Of a DNA stretch of 64,000 nt, positions 45,080-55,867 are shown piece after piece. The stretch spans positions 360,576-424,575 of the forward strand of contig JABCPU010000012.1 of the NCBI GenBank assembly GCA_016800925.1, read 5' to 3'. The position numbers were made by a program, and so were the translations under genes. This DNA is from Suillus spraguei. Its lineage: Eukaryota > Basidiomycota > Agaricomycetes > Boletales > Suillaceae. How positions within the stretch are numbered: position 1 is the first letter of the stretch; the number at the start of each line of letters is the position of its first letter. The notes under the pieces were generated by a model. It made no database searches, was not told the DNA's origin, and was given only the letters and a program-made list of their open reading frames with translations.

Positions 45080-46912
45080 AAGTTCGAGTCTAACTTATTT
45101 GTGAAACAAGCATCCGAGTCAGTGGTAAGTTGCCACGGTCAGCGATGATGCCGCCAGAACTAGCGCCGTGCGTAGCGGTGCTACCGTCATCGAGATAAAG
45201 TCAGTAACAGTTGCATCTAGCAAGCAATGTCGAGCAGTGGTCTCAGCAGTAGCGGTAAGGTTGCGAGCAGTGCAAAGAAACAATAAAGAAGTCCGCGGTA
45301 CTTTCAGTGGTAAAGTAGCGGAGCATGAGAAGTTCAGTCAAAAGTAACAATCAAAAGTCCAGCGGTATGCCGGTGGTAACGGAGAACGAGCGTGATGTAT
45401 TAACAAGCAATAAGGGAACTTTAAAGACTATGTACACTACTGGGTTGATCCAGAGCTAGACAATAATCCTGACCTATAGTACGTGCAATGGTGTAAAATC
45501 AGGTACTGTATCGTGTGGAGTACGTGGTGCTTATATCCTAATTCGTATGTACTCAGAATACTCTAGGCGAGATCAGTAGCGCTGGAGTGTAGTAACCGCC
45601 ATAAGTATGTATACATAGCGCGAGGTGCTGCGGCACGAGGCAACATGTAATAATGCTTGCTGTGGAATCAGTGATAATGAACAGGAAACAAACTACGCAC
45701 CAAATGGAGCTATGCGGACATGGCAAGGACATGGAAGGACATTGGTTCGTGGAACGAGGTGCGGTAGTCGGTATGGAGTGCGGTAAGCATGGGATGCCAC
45801 CGGTACTGCTAAACGGGGTAAGATGGCCATGGACAAGTGGTAACTCCTGTAGACATGAGACGAGTGTCAAAATATGGGGTTTTAAGCCCAGCGCCAATAT
45901 GAATATGTTTGTTACACCGGAATTGTCATATACCATAATTCTAATCTCAGATCCGACCATATCCGATCGAGTCCATATCCATCCGGTCCACAGATCCTGT
46001 CCGGACCACCCATCCGAATGTGCTCACTTCTCGCACCTTAACTCCCTGTGCATATCCGCATCTATCTCCTTTCATCATTCCTCCTGTCTCCGGTATTCCG
46101 GCTATGTATATTTCCCTCCTATGTCGCTGATCCGTTACCTGTGTTCATTTCCGATTCATGCTTACTTATCTGCTGTGCATTAACTAATAGACTTCCGTTA
46201 CACTTCATACATAGCCCTCGGTCCCGGACCTGTTGATTATCCATCTCAGATACTTACAGTATATAAACCACTTGTAAATCTCTGTAGAACCTTAGTTCGA
46301 ATATCATCTTAGATTCTACTCATTCCGCTTCTTCCGGACCTGAGCCACCCTCTGCTCTAAAGTCACCTTCCAAGACTTAGGATTGATTCCTATAGTCTAC
46401 ATCTCTGACTCTATCTTCGGATAGTCTACCTCCGTTAGTTTCTAGTTAGGAACTCGTTCCGAAGCTAGTCTTAATCTTTGTTCTATCCTTACGTTCCAAA
46501 CGACCTTCAGATGCATCATATCCAGTACCTTCGGACGCCTGGATCCGCCACACAACTCCTTCTGGATCTTCAGACGAATAACTTCTCCTTGAAATAAGGG
46601 GCATTACTCGAGAAAGGGGCACAGTGCACGAACTGAGGCCAAAGCCCTTCGGATATCTCTACCTTTGAGTACGGTCTTAACAGGAATTCACAACATATCT
46701 AGTTTAAATCTCCAGTTTCCAGTTCTGTATTTCGGGACTTTGCATCCAGCACTAACATTCATTCAAACAATTTATATACATCTATCAACTTGCAATTATG
46801 TAGCCATTTCAACCTCCTCACCAGAGGGCTCAACCTTCACCTCAACATCCATATCATCAGAATTCACATATTACAGTGAACTATCTCCGTATTATACGAG
46901 TGAACGGACGTG
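45080..46912. other. No gene; possible retroelement LTR sequence
   Basis: This stretch has agcggta repeats at 45.15-45.40 kb, then pyrimidine-rich DNA. A TATA-like cagtatataaaccac at about 46259, with Pol II-type leader downstream, is the sort of signal found in LTRs. I see no gag-pol frame. A 176-aa plus-strand frame at 45653-46183 has no recognisable family and crosses low-complexity sequence, so I do not call it. Confidence 0.3.
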
Positions 46913-46913
46913 C

Positions 46914-47400
46914 ATAATATCCCGTATGATACAGGCCAGCGGACCATGGGCCCATGGTAGAAATATCCTCGTTGATGACGGATGGGCCGGGAGGAATATT
47001 ATTCCCGATGACAGCGGGTGGGCCCATGCAAGGAATATGTAGAGTAGATGAGTGGGCCGATGTACATGAATATCCGGTAGACGGATGGGCCGAGGTAGTT
47101 GGATATCATGTAGATGGGTGTATCAAGGTAGATGTGTATCAAATAGACAGGTATGTGAAGGGTACTTGTTATCACATACACGGGTGGGCCCAGACACATA
47201 TTAAATTAGACGGGTATTAGACGGGTGAGCCGAGAGTGTTATATAAATATTTATTAGACGGGTGGGCCGAGGGTGTTGTACAGTATATTATATTAGACGG
47301 GTGGGCCGAGGGTGGTATAAAATATAGACGGGTGGGCCCATGTGTATGATAATGGTAGACATGACGGAGCTGAGGGAGTTGCATATCATCTGAATCAGAG
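46914..47400. repeat. Second copy of the element's left terminus
   Basis: Sequence beginning cataatatccc and continuing through ggaccatgggc and gacggatgggccggg repeats the outer 250 bp of the left end (42414-42660) in the same orientation, then diverges into its own gggtgggccgag units to about 47340. It marks either the end of a nested related element or a duplicated terminus. Confidence 0.75.
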
Positions 47401-47424
47401 GAGGTAATAAATCACAGTTACTGA

Positions 47425-47940
47425 GTTCCCGGAGCAGCAGGTGCTGTCTTGACATGGCCTTTTATGATGCTTAGGTTGTCTTGTAGAATGTGGAAACTGG
47501 GGTGCGAGGCTTGTGTTGCCCTACAAGACACCCAGCTCCGACCCCCGAAAATCAGATGAAGCATACCAAGTTCCAAGTTCCGAGTTCCGAGACCCGGGTC
47601 TTGACACATACATAATTCAGTCAATATGAGACACCCAGTTCCGACCCCCGAAATTTGAGTGAAGCATACCAAGTTCCGGGAGCAGCAAGTGATGTCTTGA
47701 AATGGCCTTTATGGCGCTTAGGTTATCTTGTAGAATGTGGAAAGCGGGGTGCGAGGCTTGTGTTGCCCTACAAGACACCCAGTTCCGACCCCCGAAAATC
47801 AGATGAAGCATACCAAGTTCCAAGTTCCGAGACCCGGGTCTCGACACATAATTCAGTCAATACGAGACACCCAGTTCCGACCCCCGAAATTTGAGTGAAG
47901 CATACCAAGTTCCGGAGTTCCGAACCCGGGTCTCAACAAA
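47425..47940. repeat. Tandem duplication, two units of about 248 bp
   Basis: Units start at about 47425 and 47673 with ccggagcagca. Each contains gtagaatgtggaaa, the shared word gaggcttgtgttgcccta and the repeat cagttccgacccccgaaa. The duplication is nearly complete and lies just upstream of the TET/JBP gene. Confidence 0.85.
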
Positions 47941-48127
47941 TGAATATCAGATATCCAGCACACTTCCAATCATCTGGTATTTCATTGAGCAATGGATGAT
48001 AATACAGCTTTGAAAGCCAACATCATCCAAGGTTCCCTTATCTGATCCTCGCTATCTCCACCCCCTTTAACACCAAAGTCTGGACATCCAGCATTCAGCG
48101 TCTGATTTCCCAATATCAACTTGCAAC

Positions 48128-49433
48128 ATGAACACTTCTTCCATGTCCACTTGTGACATAAAAATCTGGCGCACTTGGGCCCTGGCCATCACTCATGAAG
48201 CAGGGGCATATACCGAACAAAAATTCAATGCAGAGAAGACTGGAGGAGAACCAGTTATACCTTCTGCGAACCTGGACACTGATCTGGTGATGGCGTGCGA
48301 TTGCTTGGCTGATGTACTCATAAAGGCATATAAAAATCCCAGTGGGTCTTCCTGCAGATGTTGAAAATGTGTTTGATCATTCAAATTCCTTCATGACAGT
48401 TAAGATGCAGATTGATATTGCAAGATATAGCAAATTGATATCCCCAAAGAACACTGGGCATAATGATGAGAAAGAGGAGAAGTTGCTTGAGAGGTGTCCT
48501 CCTGGCCATGAGGGCACAAAGTTGGTGGACAAACCTGCCACAATTATCGATGTTTCCGGTACCATCATCGCATGGTACCTTCCAGATGCCCTGACCGAGA
48601 CCACCCAGGTGCGTAATGTGTAGATTGTTACTCAATGGATATTGAATATCAAATGGTACCTACAGAAGGAAATCAGGGCGGCCACCGATTTGCTGGGTCC
48701 AAGCCTCGAAAAAAGTGTAAAGGCTGATGGCAATTGGCGATATAATCAAGAATGGTTCAAACAGGGCTCGGAAAATGTTGGGTCAACTCCTGGATGCATC
48801 AATTTATCTCCGGCATGGTTTCAACAGGGCCACGAGGTAGGATGTGATGAGATGGTGATTTCTGGAGTCAAACTCACCAATCCCATAGAATCTGTCAGAT
48901 CCGGAGGTATCCGCATCATTGAAGGGACCCTCCTCCGAGAATATCCTGAAAGCTATTGCAAGGCCGGCAGCCATCGCATCGGCGGCACTCAGGGTCATGC
49001 ATCCTCAGCAGTATTTTACAGGGTTATGAGCCTTGTCACACCTCGGAGATAAGGCACTGAGCAAGGAACTGCCACAGATGCCAGAGACCCTGCAGTACTG
49101 GGCATCCGTGTTTAACAGCCTCTCCATCATTTCCAATCGGGAAACCCCCAATCATCGAGACCATTTATCGATTCCTGAATGCTTCGATATTCTCACCACG
49201 TGGGGAACTATTCTAATGCTCGGATGAGTATGCCAAGCCTTCAGCTGGAATTCAGGTATGATTCCGGCTGTATGATTGCATTTTCGGGAAGAATTGTGAG
49301 ACATGGGGTTGATGGAGGGGAAGGGGATCAGATTGCTTGGGCATGGTATATGAGGGATTCTGTGCACATTTATGCCGGGGTTCCCTCATGTGGATGGGCT
49401 ATGGTCGAAGGCCGCATACTAACCATGGTGTGA
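48128..49433 (+). pseudogene. TET/JBP-family 2OG-Fe(II) dioxygenase, disrupted
   Basis: Intact relatives oxidise 5-methylcytosine (or thymine in JBP) in DNA. The frame opens at 48128 (MNTSSMSTCDIKIWRTWA). Blocks in order are THEAGAYTEQKFNAE, DVENVFDHSNSFMTVKMQ, RCPPGHEGTKLV, TIIDVSGTIIAWYLPDAL, GCINLSPAWFQQGHE, VSASLKGPSSENIL, YWASVFNSLSIISNRETP, the iron-binding HRD, YSNARMSMPSLQLEFRYDSG, SGRIVRHG with the distal His, and YMRD. Introns use CAG|GTGCGT..CTACAG and GAG|GTAGGA..CCATAG. Three lesions are seen: a one-base frameshift near 48352 (NPSG to LPADV), an in-frame TGA at 49027-49029, and a one-base loss near 49208 (TTWGT to YSNAR). Active-site residues remain. Whether the lesions are real or assembly errors is open. 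Confidence 0.85.
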
Positions 49434-49559
49434 AAGATCAAAGAAGTTGAAAGAGTTGTTACCCATGTTAGTAGCAACACACGAATACCATGTACCAATT
49501 AGAGCATCAACAGTTCTGGAACTCAAGTCGGAAGTCCAGTTCCATGAATTGAGTCCCTA

Positions 49560-51180
49560 ACTCTGTGTATCTCGGCACTCGGGACTCGATCCTCAAATTC
49601 GGGACTCAATGATCGATAGTCCGAATTCAGGCTTGACACTCGGGACTCAGCAAAGTGTGAGGCAAACAGACTTTGATCCACACATTTTGACTGCCGAACA
49701 CCGAACCCCGGCAGCCGGCACTCGGGACTCAGGACTGATACCAATGTGAAAAATATGAATTCACATATAGTGAGTGCCAAATCCCAAACTCCGGCAGCCG
49801 GAACTGGGACTCGGGACTCAGAACAATGTGAAAGATGTGAATTCACATATCATAAATGACGAACTCCGAACCCTGGCAGCCGGACTCGGGACTCAGAATA
49901 ATGTGCAAGTCATTGATCCACACATGTTGAGGGCCGAACTCCGAACCCCTGGCAGCCAGGTCGGGACTTGGGACTCAGAACAATGAGAAAGATATTGATT
50001 CCTACATGTAAAGTGCCGAACGTCGAATGCCTGAACCCCGGAACCCGGAACTCGGCACTCAGAATCATGTGAAATTTAGTGAGCCACATATGTTAAGGGC
50101 CGAAGCCCGAACCCGGCAGCCGGCAGTCGGACTCGGGACTTAGAACAATGTGAAAGATACTGATTCCCACATATCAAGTGCCGAACCCCGAACCCCGGCA
50201 GCCGGAACTTGGGACTCGGGACACACAACATTGTGAATGATATTGATGCACACATGTTAAGTGCCGAACGCCGACTGCCGAGCCCCGGCACCCGGAACTC
50301 GGCACTCGGCACTCAGAATAATCCACACATGTTGAGTGCCGAACCCCGAACCCGGCAGCCAGAACTCGGACTCACACACATTGTGGATTACTGATCCGAT
50401 CCGACATGTGGGTGCCGAACCCCGAACCCCGGCAGCCGGACTCGGACTCGGACACACAACATTGTGAATGATATTGATGCACACATGTTAAGTGCCGAAT
50501 GCCGACTGCCGAGCCCCGGCACCCGGAACTCGGCACTCGGCACTCAGAATAATCCACACATGTTGGGTGCCGAACCCCGAACTCCGGCAGCCGGGACTCG
50601 GGACTCACAACATTGTGAATGATATTGATGCACACATGTTAAGTGCCGAACGCGACTGCCGAGCCCCGGCACCCGGAACTCGGACTCGGCACTCAGAATA
50701 ATGTGAAAGTTATTGATCCACATATGTTGAGTTCCCAACCGCGAACCCCGACAGCCGGAACTCGGCACTCACAACATTGTGAATAATATTGATGCACACA
50801 TGTTAAGTGCCGAACGCCGCCGAGCCCCAGAACCCGGAACTCGGCACTCGCACTCAGACTAATGTGAAAGTATTGATCCACACATGTTGAGTGCCAAACC
50901 CGCACTGTCGCACAGATATCTATTTCGTCTCGAACCTTGATTGCTGAACCCCAAACCATGAAATCCGGTAGTCCACAATTTTGGGGTTCGGGGTTCGGTA
51001 CCTAAGATTCGTGACTCGCCACTCAGAAATATGTGAGGCAATCTTGCCATTCGGAAGTCGAGTCCCATGAATTGAGTCCCAAACTCTAAGTACCATGGCA
51101 CTCGGGCATTCGCCACTCAGCATTTGGGATTTAGGACTCTACATCCGGATCTTGACATCCAGTCCTCAAAATCCGGAACA
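49560..51180. repeat. CpG-rich subterminal repeat array (internal)
   Basis: Roughly twenty degenerate units of about 70-85 bp. Each pairs a C/G-rich half (gtgccgaaccccgaac, ccggcagccgg, actcgggactc) with an A/T-rich half (aatgtgaaagat, attgatccacacatgtt). The C/G half carries many CpG steps. Related arrays occur at 43.2-43.8, 44.7-44.95 and 61.4-63.5 kb, in both orientations. No coding frame has family content. Confidence 0.85.
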
Positions 51181-51253
51181 AAATATTCGGGAGTCAAGAC
51201 AATCATTTGGACGGAATAAAATATTTTACATCATGTATGAAATGAAGACCATT

Positions 51254-52053
51254 CTAATCTAAACACAGTGAAGAGGACTCCACTCCCCTGCCTCTCTTCA
51301 ATCTCTGTAGCATGTCAGTGTACATCTTCACCTCTGCCATCTTCTCATGGATACCCTCATCTTGCTCCTCCATCAATGCTACCAGGCGTGCTCGAATCAT
51401 CTTAAGTCCCATCACTGATGGGCCTGATGAGTCATTTACCTCCTCAGGAAGAACCAAGCCATCATCCTCAACTCCATTTTCCATCCAATGCTGGTAGTGA
51501 ATGACACAGGACCTCATGATTTGACCCCATTGCCATGGTTCATTCGGAATTTCGGTGTGTCCCATCCACCATGGAGTATCATAGCTGGGAATAATCCGGG
51601 ATGGATGTCCCGGAGCTGCGACATCATCAAACTGACATAGGTGGGATGAAAAGATGTGGTCTGGAACAGTGTTCCAGGTGAGCATGGGATACAATGTCAG
51701 GACATGAGCGACGGGGCTTGGAACAACAGAAACGATGTTCCTTGCAGCTGAGTACTGCAGGAGTGGGTAACAAATGTCTGTTGGAAATCTCAGCATTGCC
51801 CAAAAAAGTCAGCCGTCATCCGGTAATCAGTCACTTACATTGATCTCCCATTGCAGCCCGGCTTTAAAGTACATGATCCGGGCAGAAGAGGGAGGGTGTT
51901 AGCAGCCTCCATCTGATATTGAGAGATACATGCGCGGATGCGCGATGCAGCCATATTCAAAGTACAAGAAATATCTTGAAGGTTCAGCTTCATGGGTTGC
52001 CAGTGATGTCCAGTATTTGGAGTGCCAGATGTGGATGCAGGAGTTTCAGGCAT
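51254..52053 (-). CDS. Element accessory protein of unknown function (intact)
   Basis: This is a two-exon gene of about 250 aa lying directly downstream of the KDZ transposase on the same strand. The first ATG in frame is at 52051-52053 (MPETPASTSGTPNTGHHW). Exon 1 includes ISCTLNMAASRIRACISQY and ends SAT-like at AT|GTAAGT near 51837. The acceptor GCTGAG joins to FPTDICYPLLQYSAARN, and the frame continues through VVPSPVAHVLTLYPMLTW, SYDTPWWMGHTEIPNEPW and the coiled C-terminus RARLVALMEEQDEGIHEKM, ending SSLCLD. It has no recognised domain. Unlike its neighbours I see no frameshift. Position suggests a role in transposition or in controlling the element, but nothing in the sequence names one. 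Confidence 0.6.
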
Positions 52054-52218
52054 GGCTAATGCAAGAGTGTGACCTGGAATGACACTGACAGATGGTGAAG
52101 AGCTGATGATATGAGTCACTGATGGATGGATTAGAATTCAAACTCGACATGGGCTGACCCGGACAATTCCGGGACTCAATGTTTGGGTGTCAAATATGGT
52201 TTCATCAGCAAAACAAAT

Positions 52219-55200
52219 TCATTCATGTGCACCATCGATCAACGAGGGCTGCAGGTCTTGAAATGCTGCCTGTGCATCCTGAGCTAGTAAGGAATACATT
52301 TGAGACTGCCTTCCGGCATAGCATGCATGACCCGGAAGTTGTTTCAACAATGATTCCTGCATCCGGGCACCCCATTGGGTTGCCTTCCACAAGAAAAAGT
52401 TGCACGTCCAATCCATCTCTGATTGCACCAATGATATTTCTTCCATCCATCGATCCCGTAGTGCCTTTGCCCAAGCCAATGAACTCGGTAAACTTGGGAT
52501 GGGTCCTGTCAGCTCACCACGGAATATATCAAGCATGCCCGAACTCACATTCCTCATTCCACAATTTTCTGGACCCTCCATATCGACTTCCACTGACCAG
52601 AACCAAGCGAGGGACTCATTTCGCTGACCTCGGGCATTTGGATCGCCGATGGCAGTGCTGATTTTGAGCTGCTCGCAAGCAGGGGTTTGTATTTCTGAAG
52701 CTGGTCTGGCCCGGCTCAAGTTGTATCATTTGCTTCCTGGTTTTTGTATATATACTGGCATGTAGGGATACTGCCTGCTGCACTGATGTCACCTGGGACC
52801 ACGCTCGAGTTTTTAGGGCTTGAGATTTGGCTTGCCTAACTGTTGTTCGGAACAGGATAGCCTTGTTGCACAAGTGAATGCGGAGATTGTGCAGGGCATC
52901 ATTGGCCTGCCCTTCACGAAGCGACATCTCCAACGGAATCAGATCCTCTGCCATACAGCGTCTGCAATGTTCAACCCCGAGGTTTGATGGCAATGGAATT
53001 ATGGTGAGCTCAGGGAGTTTGTCCATGCATCAGATGTCTCGGTGAAATCTGCCGGGTCATCATCGATATCATCAAGAATATCTATGTTCAAGTCGTCAGG
53101 ATCGTCATCTGCATCAAATCCCTCTCCCAGATGCGTAAGAGCAGACCGAGTGAATTCATCTATCTGGCCTTGGATACGATCGCGTTGCCGGGCAATATCT
53201 AATCTCTGTGTCTCCATCGATCGTCTTCCAATTCTGTGGACCTCGATGAGCAATGCAATTTGAGCCTCTTCAATTGCCAACCCAATGGATATCCATGTTG
53301 CCACAGATCTGCGAGAGGGTGCTGCATGACGGGCATTACCCGCTTCTAGTAGTCTAAGCTCGATCTCCTTTTTGCTTGGTGCTAAGTGAAAAATGAATGC
53401 GGAGCTCCACGGAGACAAAGAATGTTAACTTACCCTTCTTGATATTGATTTCATATAAATCCATCGCCGCAGGATCCCTGATTCTCTTGGACTGAGCGAC
53501 CATCTCGCTGGCTAACCATTGTGTCTTTAAATTGCTGGGTGCAGCTTCATCAAGTCTGTCGAAAGCCTTGCCACTTTCGGCGATGCCATTCTTCGCAGCT
53601 TGTATTTCCGGCAAAGAGTCCTTTTCATGTGGATCATCTTGCAGAAATTGGAATCGTTCATCTGATAATCAAGACATTCCTTTCGGTGCGGGGATGACAT
53701 TCCCCGAGCGGCAGGGGAAATCAGGTTGAGACGCGCCCATAGGGTCTCCATGATCTCTCCATCAATCCGGCCAATGCCTTCAATAAAATTCGAAGCATAT
53801 CGGACATAGCAACTGTCCTGATGTCCATGCACATGCCACAACCCGATTCCAGGAATGATGGTCAGTTCTGGTACCATGTCAAGGTATCGGCTTCGATCCA
53901 CCCGAACACGAAAGTGCTTGTTGTATTGACAATTGATGTCATAGAAGGTGACAGCCCTGGTAATGCCTTCCATGTTGTGCTGGGCAGCCTCACAAATGGC
54001 GTAGTCCATGTTCATTTGTCTGCAAATGATGCATGGTCAACTAGTGAATGTCGATTGGCATGTTTGGCTTGCCTTTCCCCTTTCTGAAAATCAACCATCG
54101 AGTGAGGGACAAAGCACCCATGCCGGGCGCAGGCAACTCCCCCGATTCCTGTGGACTCGAGCTTGTGCCGCGCCGCATTTGCTTGATTGACGCCTGGTGA
54201 TTGTTGCAGCTCGATTTTTCCACGTGTCAGCAGCCTCCGCAAGATGCATGTTATACCTGTCCTTTCCGACCATGAATCCAAGCCCATCTGAAAGCCAAAC
54301 TTCATCGAGGGGATTAATGGGATGCAGGTGTTCAGCTTTGAAATTTCCATCCATCACAAATGACCGGGTGTATTTCCAGCTTGGAGTTCTTATCATCGCT
54401 GAGTTCACTTCGGTATTGAACATGACTCACTCATCAAGTGATTCATCCCCTGACAAAGATACATTAATCCCAGGCTGAGGACATGCCGGGCAAAATAATG
54501 CAAGATCTCCTCCGTTCGGGATGTCAGAACGATGGCCATAGCCATGCCATTTCATGGTCTTCAACTGCCTCCACTGTCGAGCAACTCTCATGAGCTCTCT
54601 GTATCGATCCTTGCCACGGCCTGTGTCAACATCATGTCCTTAGATGAAGCACAAATAGCATTACCAGAACAGGTGTGGAAACATGCTCGAGGTCATTCGC
54701 CGGAGCTTACTGTAATAGTTCATTGCGAGGTGCCGCATTCAAGGTTGTCCAATAGAAAATCATCCAGCACTCCGAAGGTAAACACGGTCTTCGGCCTGTT
54801 AAACATGCAGGGAAAAATCCATGCCAAAACATTTGAATGTCCGGACTCATGGCATTTGGACAATCACAGCAGAAACCTCGAGGCGGTGAACTCCGGACTT
54901 GTCAACGATGACCATGGTGTTTTCCTTCGCTGGAACTCAGGTCCGACACAGACGGAAGATCTTCGGGCTCAAGCTGGTCTTCAGGTTCATCTCCTTCGAA
55001 CAAATCCCACCTATCTGTGAGCACCGGACATTGCTTGCCATCATGCCCGAGGTGTATGGTGAGTCCGACATGAGCGAGACAACTCCGCTCGAAGAATTGA
55101 CCATTCCATTGACTGATCCAGTGGAAAGGATTGCAACGATGTTGACTCCTGCAACAGCCCGTGCAATAGAGAGGCTCGCCAAGACAATCTTGACATTTGT

Positions 55201-55617
55201 AGACCCATCCTGGTGGCAGATGATGCATCCTGTCTTCTGGTGGAGCTTCTCGATCCAGGAGGTGATGCAGATATGATTCCTGCCTTGGCAGCCATTGCCT
55301 GAGGTAGTCATTTTGACTCTGCATTTTTTATATTTAGCTATAGTTTGAATGACACTCCAACATTTAACATGAACTTGCCATGGTTTTTGGAGTTGCAATG
55401 GCTCAAATGAGCCTTGGTCTTGCTCGTAAGTATTGTCAGGAAAGTCATCCCAAGGAGGTGGTGCCTGAACAGGCTGAAGTGTTGGTGATTCTGGGGGAGA
55501 GTGAGGCATGGACCTGTAGGCTCGTCGTCTTGTGCTTGCAAGTGGGACCTTGACCCAAATCTTTCTACCTTTGCTGCCCTTGCTTCTACCCTGTGGGATT
55601 TTTGCAATGGGGTGCAT
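52219..55617 (-). pseudogene. KDZ transposase with N-terminal CxC2 cluster, frameshifted
   Basis: This is the putative transposase of the element (RNase H-like fold by family). The ATG at 55615-55617 gives MHPIAKIPQGRSKGSKGRK. A spliced exon brings the CxC2 zinc cluster: CQDCLGEPLYCTGCCRSQH, HWISQWNGQFF, GLTIHLGHDGKQCP. The catalytic region includes FVMDGNFKAEHL, GGVACARHGCFVPHSMVDFQ, TFYDINCQYNKHF, LWHVHGHQDSC and GRIDGEIMETLWARLN. The C-terminal helical part ends GAHE at 52219. One-base frameshifts interrupt it near 54870, 54801, 54725, 54216, 54193 and 53601; most are repaired by adding back a single base. One intron (about 54038-54090) uses a GC donor, AG|GCAAGC. Acidic candidates for catalysis are retained in the separate blocks. 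Confidence 0.85.
54038..54090 (-). other. GC-AG intron in the KDZ transposase
   Basis: The join GERQ to MNMDYAICEA needs a 53-nt intron starting AG|GCAAGC and ending TTTGCAG, a good GC-donor context. Using any nearby GT breaks the frame. Confidence 0.7.
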
Positions 55618-55867
55618 CTACCTATCTTCATCTTATTTTATAATGCTAATGTTGCAAGCAAAGCATCTGCTCAGGTGGAATGAATTTTTATTACATTGTG
55701 GTGTCATACTGTCCTGCCGACTCATTACAAATTTATGTCCATTTATGGCTTCGGGACCAATATAGCTCAATTAAGCTACTGTTAGGCTTTTGTCAAAGAT
55801 CAACTTCTGACAATTCGTTCATACTTCCACCTTGCTTATCCTCAGCCCATTCTGCAATTTGATTCAC

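Noticed and set aside
45653..46183. 176-aa plus-strand open frame
   Set aside because: No domain or sustained codon character. It crosses a purine/pyrimidine-biased repetitive insert and lacks gene-like splice sites.
49560..51180. CRISPR-like array
   Set aside because: Regularly spaced repeats, but the units are degenerate, spacers are also repeated, both orientations occur, and the DNA is eukaryotic with no cas genes.
54532..55020. 162-aa plus-strand open frame
   Set aside because: It is antisense to the CxC2-KDZ transposase exons, whose minus-strand blocks have clear family content. The plus frame has none.
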